Assembly: GCA_015295885.1 (NCBI GenBank) | Contig: DVEE01000331.1 | Span: 1-8,507 of the forward strand | DNA: 8,507 nucleotides | Origin: Leptolyngbyaceae cyanobacterium M65_K2018_010 | Lineage (GTDB): Bacteria; Cyanobacteriota; Cyanobacteriia; Phormidesmidales; Phormidesmidaceae | Reading direction: 5' to 3' | Part shown: positions 6,026-8,507 of the stretch, one piece after another | How the letters are laid out: each line of letters starts with the position of its first letter | Position numbering within the stretch: the stretch's first letter is position 1 | Translations under genes and position numbers: made by a program | Notes under the pieces: generated by a model | What the model saw: the letters and a program-made list of their open reading frames with translations, nothing else | The model's database searches: none | Told to the model about the DNA's origin: nothing

Positions 6026-6089
6026 GTGTGCAGTTGGCTTGGGGTTGGCATTCGGGGGCCAGCCTGGGAGAGCCGTTGACCGGATACCC

Positions 6090-6116
6090 GCTGGAAATGC
6101 CCTTTTCATTTCCAGC
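6090..6116. repeat. Perfect 10-bp inverted repeat upstream of tRNA-Met
   Basis: GCTGGAAATG (6090-6099) and CATTTCCAGC (6107-6116) are perfectly complementary around a 7-nt loop, CCCTTTT. This is the longest uninterrupted stem noted in the window. No T-run follows on the plus strand. It may be a second termination or mRNA-end element, or a small dispersed repeat; I see no second copy here. Confidence 0.55.
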
Positions 6117-6163
6117 TCCAGCAAGTTGCGACACCGTTCTGTGCTAAATTAACTATCTGTTAG

Positions 6164-6180
6164 TTTGTACTGTGTACAAA
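6164..6180. promoter_or_regulatory. 17-bp palindrome directly upstream of tRNA-Met
   Basis: TTTGTAC-TGT-GTACAAA is a perfect dyad with 7-bp arms and a 3-bp centre, ending 9 bases before the tRNA. A possible extended -10 (TGCTAAATT, 6142-6150) lies upstream, which would put the palindrome near or just after the transcription start. It resembles the cyanobacterial LexA box core (GTAC separated by 4 bases from GTWC), but the spacing here is 3. It is a candidate operator or tRNA leader hairpin; the factor is unknown. Confidence 0.4.
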
Positions 6181-6189
6181 TTCTTCCAT

Positions 6190-6261
6190 GGCTCAGTAGC
6201 TCAGTGGTAGAGCAGGGGACTCATAAGCCCTTGGTCGCGTGTTCAAATCACGCCTGAGCCA
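6190..6261 (+). tRNA. tRNA-Met (CAU), elongator type
   Basis: The 72-nt cloverleaf is read directly. The acceptor stem is GGCTCAG/CTGAGCC with discriminator A. The D arm is GCTC/GAGC with a short 7-nt loop. The anticodon arm is GGGGA-CTCATAA-GCCCT with anticodon CAT. There is a 5-nt variable region, and the T arm is GCGTG-TTCAAAT-CACGC. The first pair is G-C, not the C-A mismatch of initiator tRNA, and the three G-C pairs are not at the loop-proximal positions typical of initiator, so it is an elongator. tRNA-Ile(CAU), which is read after lysidine modification, cannot be fully excluded from the anticodon alone. CCA is not encoded. Position 31 is A opposite G39, a mismatch closing the anticodon loop. 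Confidence 0.93.
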
Positions 6262-6424
6262 TTTAACCTTGACGCTGCCTGGGTTAGGCTGAGAAGGGGT
6301 TGGCTGGATGTGGGGTTCTAACTATCATGGTCCTTACCCAGTAGGCTCTGGTTAGAGTCTGTCCTGGCTGAGTTAGAGCGGTTTATCTATTCAACCTCGG
6401 TTTTGCAGTTTAGGTTTGCTTGCT

Positions 6425-7051
6425 ATGGTAATGTCTGCTCAGTGGGAGGGCTGTCTGCGGGTCGGTCAACAGGCCCCTGACTTTATCGCAACCGCGGTGG
6501 TGGATCAGAATTTTAAGGTGATCAAGCTATCGGATTATCGAGGCCGGTATGTGGTTTTGTTTTTCTATCCCTTAGACTTTACCTTTGTCTGCCCTACGGA
6601 AATTGCGGCCTTCAGCGATCGCTACGATGAGTTTAAGGCTCTCAATGCCGAAATCCTTGCCGTTTCCGTCGATAGCGAATTTGCTCACCTGGCCTGGATT
6701 CAAACCGAACGAAAGGCCGGTGGCGTGGGGGATTTGAATTTTCCCCTGGTGTCGGATCTGAAAAAGGACATTAGTGCTGCCTATAATGTTCTGGATCCGG
6801 AGGCTGGGGTAGCCCTCCGAGGGTTGTTCATTATCGATCGCGAAGGGGTGGTCCAGCACGCCACCGTGAACAACCTGTCCTTTGGCCGCAATGTGGATGA
6901 GACCCTGCGGGTCCTGCAGGCCATTCACCATGTGCAAACTAACCCCGACGAGGTCTGCCCAGTGGATTGGCAGCCTGGGGACAAAACCATGACCCCCGAC
7001 CCGGTTAAATCCAAGGAGTTCTTTGCTGAGGTGGAGACCACCTCGCCCTAA
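6425..7051 (+). CDS. Typical 2-Cys peroxiredoxin (AhpC/TSA family)
   Basis: This enzyme reduces hydrogen peroxide and alkyl hydroperoxides, normally using thioredoxin as donor. The 208-residue product (from ATG 6425) has the block VVLFFYPLDFTFVCPTE with peroxidatic C56 in the PxxxTxxC motif. The resolving cysteine C178 lies in DEVCP, as in homodimeric 2-Cys enzymes. HLAWIQTERKAGGVGDLNFPLVSD is characteristic of the group. GGVG (99-102) is the first of the two motifs linked to overoxidation sensitivity; the second, usually YF, reads FF (199-200). A weak AGG (6412-6414) lies 10 bases before ATG 6425. ATG 6431, two codons later, is equally possible, and TTG 6416 is unlikely. It is followed after 30 bp by a second redoxin gene, so co-transcription is likely. 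It is preceded by 163 bp holding no clear promoter or gene after the tRNA. Confidence 0.96.
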   Translation: MVMSAQWEGCLRVGQQAPDFIATAVVDQNFKVIKLSDYRGRYVVLFFYPLDFTFVCPTEIAAFSDRYDEFKALNAEILAVSVDSEFAHLAWIQTERKAGGVGDLNFPLVSDLKKDISAAYNVLDPEAGVALRGLFIIDREGVVQHATVNNLSFGRNVDETLRVLQAIHHVQTNPDEVCPVDWQPGDKTMTPDPVKSKEFFAEVETTSP

Positions 7052-7081
7052 ACTATCCTCAACCCTGCCTTTTTACCCGCC

Positions 7082-7618
7082 ATGACTGCGGCCTCGTCCA
7101 CCCCTTTAGCGGCCTCCTTTTGGCGCTATCTGCTGCCTCGCCCGGCCTATTTGGGCTTGCCGCTGGGGGCCATTCCCCCTGATTTTGCCCTTTGGGATGT
7201 TACCCATCAGCGCACGGTGCGGTTAGCTAACTGGCGCAGCAAGGGACCGGTGGTTTTAGCCTTTACCCGCATCTTTGCCGCCGGGGTTTATTGTCCCTTT
7301 TGCTATCCCCACCTGGTGGCAATGAACCAGGCCTACCCACAGTTTCGCAATGGGGGAGCAGAGGTGCTGCTGATCGCGAGTCTGCATCCTCGCCAGGGTG
7401 AGGGAGTGGTGGAGGATTTACAACTTACCCTCCCGCTCCTGTGCGATCCAGAGGGCACCAGCTTTCGTCGGTATTTTACCGGGCAAGCCCTGGGGGCTCC
7501 CCTGCCCGCCCAGTTTGTGCTGAATGCCCAGGGGCAACTCTGCTATGCCCACTTATTCTCTTTTTTGCATCCCAATGCTGAACCGACCACTCTACTGGCG
7601 GTAGTGGAAACGCTCTAG
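7082..7618 (+). CDS. Peroxiredoxin-like redoxin-domain protein with CPFC motif
   Basis: This is a thioredoxin-fold protein of the AhpC/TSA-like group; the substrate is unknown. The 178-residue product has a redoxin core: IPPDFALWDVTHQRTVRLANW (about 31-51), VVLAFTRIFAAGVYCPFCYPHL, AEVLLIAS, then LGAPLPAQFVLNAQGQLCYAHLFSF near the C terminus. C71 sits where a peroxidatic cysteine is expected. It is followed by C74 in a CxxC arrangement like that of thioredoxins, and the PxxxT part of the peroxiredoxin motif is absent. It may therefore act as an atypical peroxiredoxin or a thiol-disulfide reductase. No signal peptide is evident. It lies 30 bp after the 2-Cys peroxiredoxin with no ribosome binding site of note before ATG 7082, suggesting one operon. 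It converges with alr 41 bp downstream, where I see no good terminator. Confidence 0.9.
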   Translation: MTAASSTPLAASFWRYLLPRPAYLGLPLGAIPPDFALWDVTHQRTVRLANWRSKGPVVLAFTRIFAAGVYCPFCYPHLVAMNQAYPQFRNGGAEVLLIASLHPRQGEGVVEDLQLTLPLLCDPEGTSFRRYFTGQALGAPLPAQFVLNAQGQLCYAHLFSFLHPNAEPTTLLAVVETL

Positions 7619-7659
7619 AACCAGGTATGGAAAAAAGACCTAAGGTGGGCCTGCTCCTT

Positions 7660-8507
7660 CTAACCCTCGCCTAGGGGGCTGGAGGCTGCCGAGGTGAGCG
7701 ATGGCTCGATGGCAACACGGGGTAGACGGTGCTTGAAGCCGCAGAGAATTTCCCAGGAGATAGTGTTGGTCAACTCGGCCCAGTCGTCAGGGGTAAGGCG
7801 ATGGCCCCCATCCTGCCCTAGCAGAGTGACCACGTCCCCTTCCTGTAAGTTAGGGATGTCGGTGACATCGATCATAAGCTGATCCATGGTGATGGCTCCA
7901 ATCTGCTGGACCGGCTGTCCCTTGACCAGCACCTTGACTCGGTTGGACAGGGCCCTGGGCACCCCATCGGCATAGCCGATGCCCACGACCCCTAATCGGA
8001 TGGGACGATCGGTAACAAACTGATGGCCATAGCTGACTCCCGTACCAGTTGGGATGGTTTTCAGGTGGGTAATGCGGGCCTTGACCTGCATGACCGGCCG
8101 CAGATCTACGGTGGATTGCAAGTGGGGCGCTGGGTAAAGACCATAGAGGCCCAACCCTACCCGCACCAGGTCGTAGTGGAGGGAGGCATCAACCAGGGTG
8201 GCGGCGGTGTTGGCTAAGTGCAACCGCGGCGGTAGTAGGTGGTGGTGGCTCAGTTCTGCGATCGCCTGCTTAAATCGCTGCTGTTGCCGGTCCATAATGG
8301 TGCGATCGGGGCTGTCTGCGGTGGCCAGGTGGGAGTAGACACTACTGATTTTGAGGTGGGGGAGTTGCCGCACAAACCGGACAAAGTCAACCGCTTCCGT
8401 CGCGGGAAACCCCAACCGCGACATACCCGTATCTAGCTTCAGGTGAACCGCTAGGGGACGAGCGGCCGCCAGCCTTCGGCAAGGGTGGCGAAGGCCAGCG
8501 GAGCGAC
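7660..8507 (-). CDS. alr: Alanine racemase, C-terminal part (runs off right edge; possible frameshift near 8460-8475)
   Basis: This PLP enzyme interconverts L- and D-alanine for peptidoglycan. Reading leftwards, the visible part has VHLKLDTGMSRLGFPATEA, SSVYSHLATADSPD, LHLANTAATL, VRVGLGLYGLYPAP, GTGVSYGHQF (carrying the catalytic tyrosine of the C-terminal domain), GVVGIGYADGVPR, GAITMDQLMIDVT, LLG and TISWEILCGFKHRLPRV. All are standard Alr blocks, ending about 20 residues after the conserved C terminus. The PLP-lysine region lies outside the window. Upstream of VHLKLDTGM the open frame reads an arginine-rich RSAGLRHPCRRLAAARPLA. Another frame reads APLAFATLAEGW, which fits Alr better but hits a stop at 8451-8453, so a one-base loss is suspected. 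The gene is convergent with the redoxin gene. The family is very secure; intactness is not. Confidence 0.92.
   Translation of the reverse strand, partial: RSAGLRHPCRRLAAARPLAVHLKLDTGMSRLGFPATEAVDFVRFVRQLPHLKISSVYSHLATADSPDRTIMDRQQQRFKQAIAELSHHHLLPPRLHLANTAATLVDASLHYDLVRVGLGLYGLYPAPHLQSTVDLRPVMQVKARITHLKTIPTGTGVSYGHQFVTDRPIRLGVVGIGYADGVPRALSNRVKVLVKGQPVQQIGAITMDQLMIDVTDIPNLQEGDVVTLLGQDGGHRLTPDDWAELTNTISWEILCGFKHRLPRVAIEPSLTSAASSPLGEG

Noticed and set aside
6164..6180. LexA or NtcA binding site
   Set aside because: The cyanobacterial LexA consensus has GTAC and GTWC 4 bases apart, and here the gap is 3. NtcA needs GTA-N8-TAC, which does not fit.
7619..7659. Bidirectional terminator between the redoxin gene and alr
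   Set aside because: Only 4-bp complementary stretches could be found, with no stable stem or T-run.
1..8507. CRISPR array, insertion sequence, prophage or defence system
   Set aside because: No regular repeat-spacer pattern, transposase, integrase or terminal inverted repeats around a gene, and no nuclease or toxin-like protein were found. Every confident gene belongs to a housekeeping family.

Overview
The window looks like ordinary chromosomal core sequence from a cyanobacterium. Seven copies of the HIP1 octamer GCGATCGC occur in 8.5 kb. GshA is of the cyanobacterial type, and the 2-Cys peroxiredoxin, the redoxin next to it and the alanine racemase all read like cyanobacterial family members. 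Coding sequence is moderately GC-rich. There is no transposase, integrase, phage gene, CRISPR array or toxin-antitoxin pair. I found no new multi-gene system; the less explained sequence is non-coding.

Layout, left to right. The 5' end of dnaX (clamp-loader gamma/tau subunit) runs leftwards off the edge. A 177-bp divergent gap full of dyad symmetries separates it from rnhA (RNase HI). gshA (glutamate-cysteine ligase) and trmL (tRNA wobble 2'-O-methyltransferase) follow on the plus strand. Next is an 877-bp stretch with no convincing gene. It holds a possible promoter-plus-terminator small-RNA unit and a structured leader with mutually exclusive pairings. It ends at a strong ribosome binding site for a 680-residue secreted LysM/M23 cell-wall peptidase that starts with TTG. 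Hairpins and a 17-bp palindrome lie between that gene and an elongator tRNA-Met(CAU). A typical 2-Cys peroxiredoxin and a redoxin-fold protein with a CPFC motif follow, 30 bp apart and probably co-transcribed. alr (alanine racemase) converges on them from the right edge and is incomplete. Its first visible codons suggest a frameshift.

How the genes relate. Mostly these are independent housekeeping functions: replication (dnaX, rnhA), translation (trmL, tRNA-Met), thiol and peroxide defence (gshA, two peroxiredoxin-family proteins) and cell wall (M23 peptidase, alr). The peroxiredoxin pair is the only clear operon-like unit. No experiment or database search supports these calls; RNA and promoter calls are pattern-based and carry low confidence.
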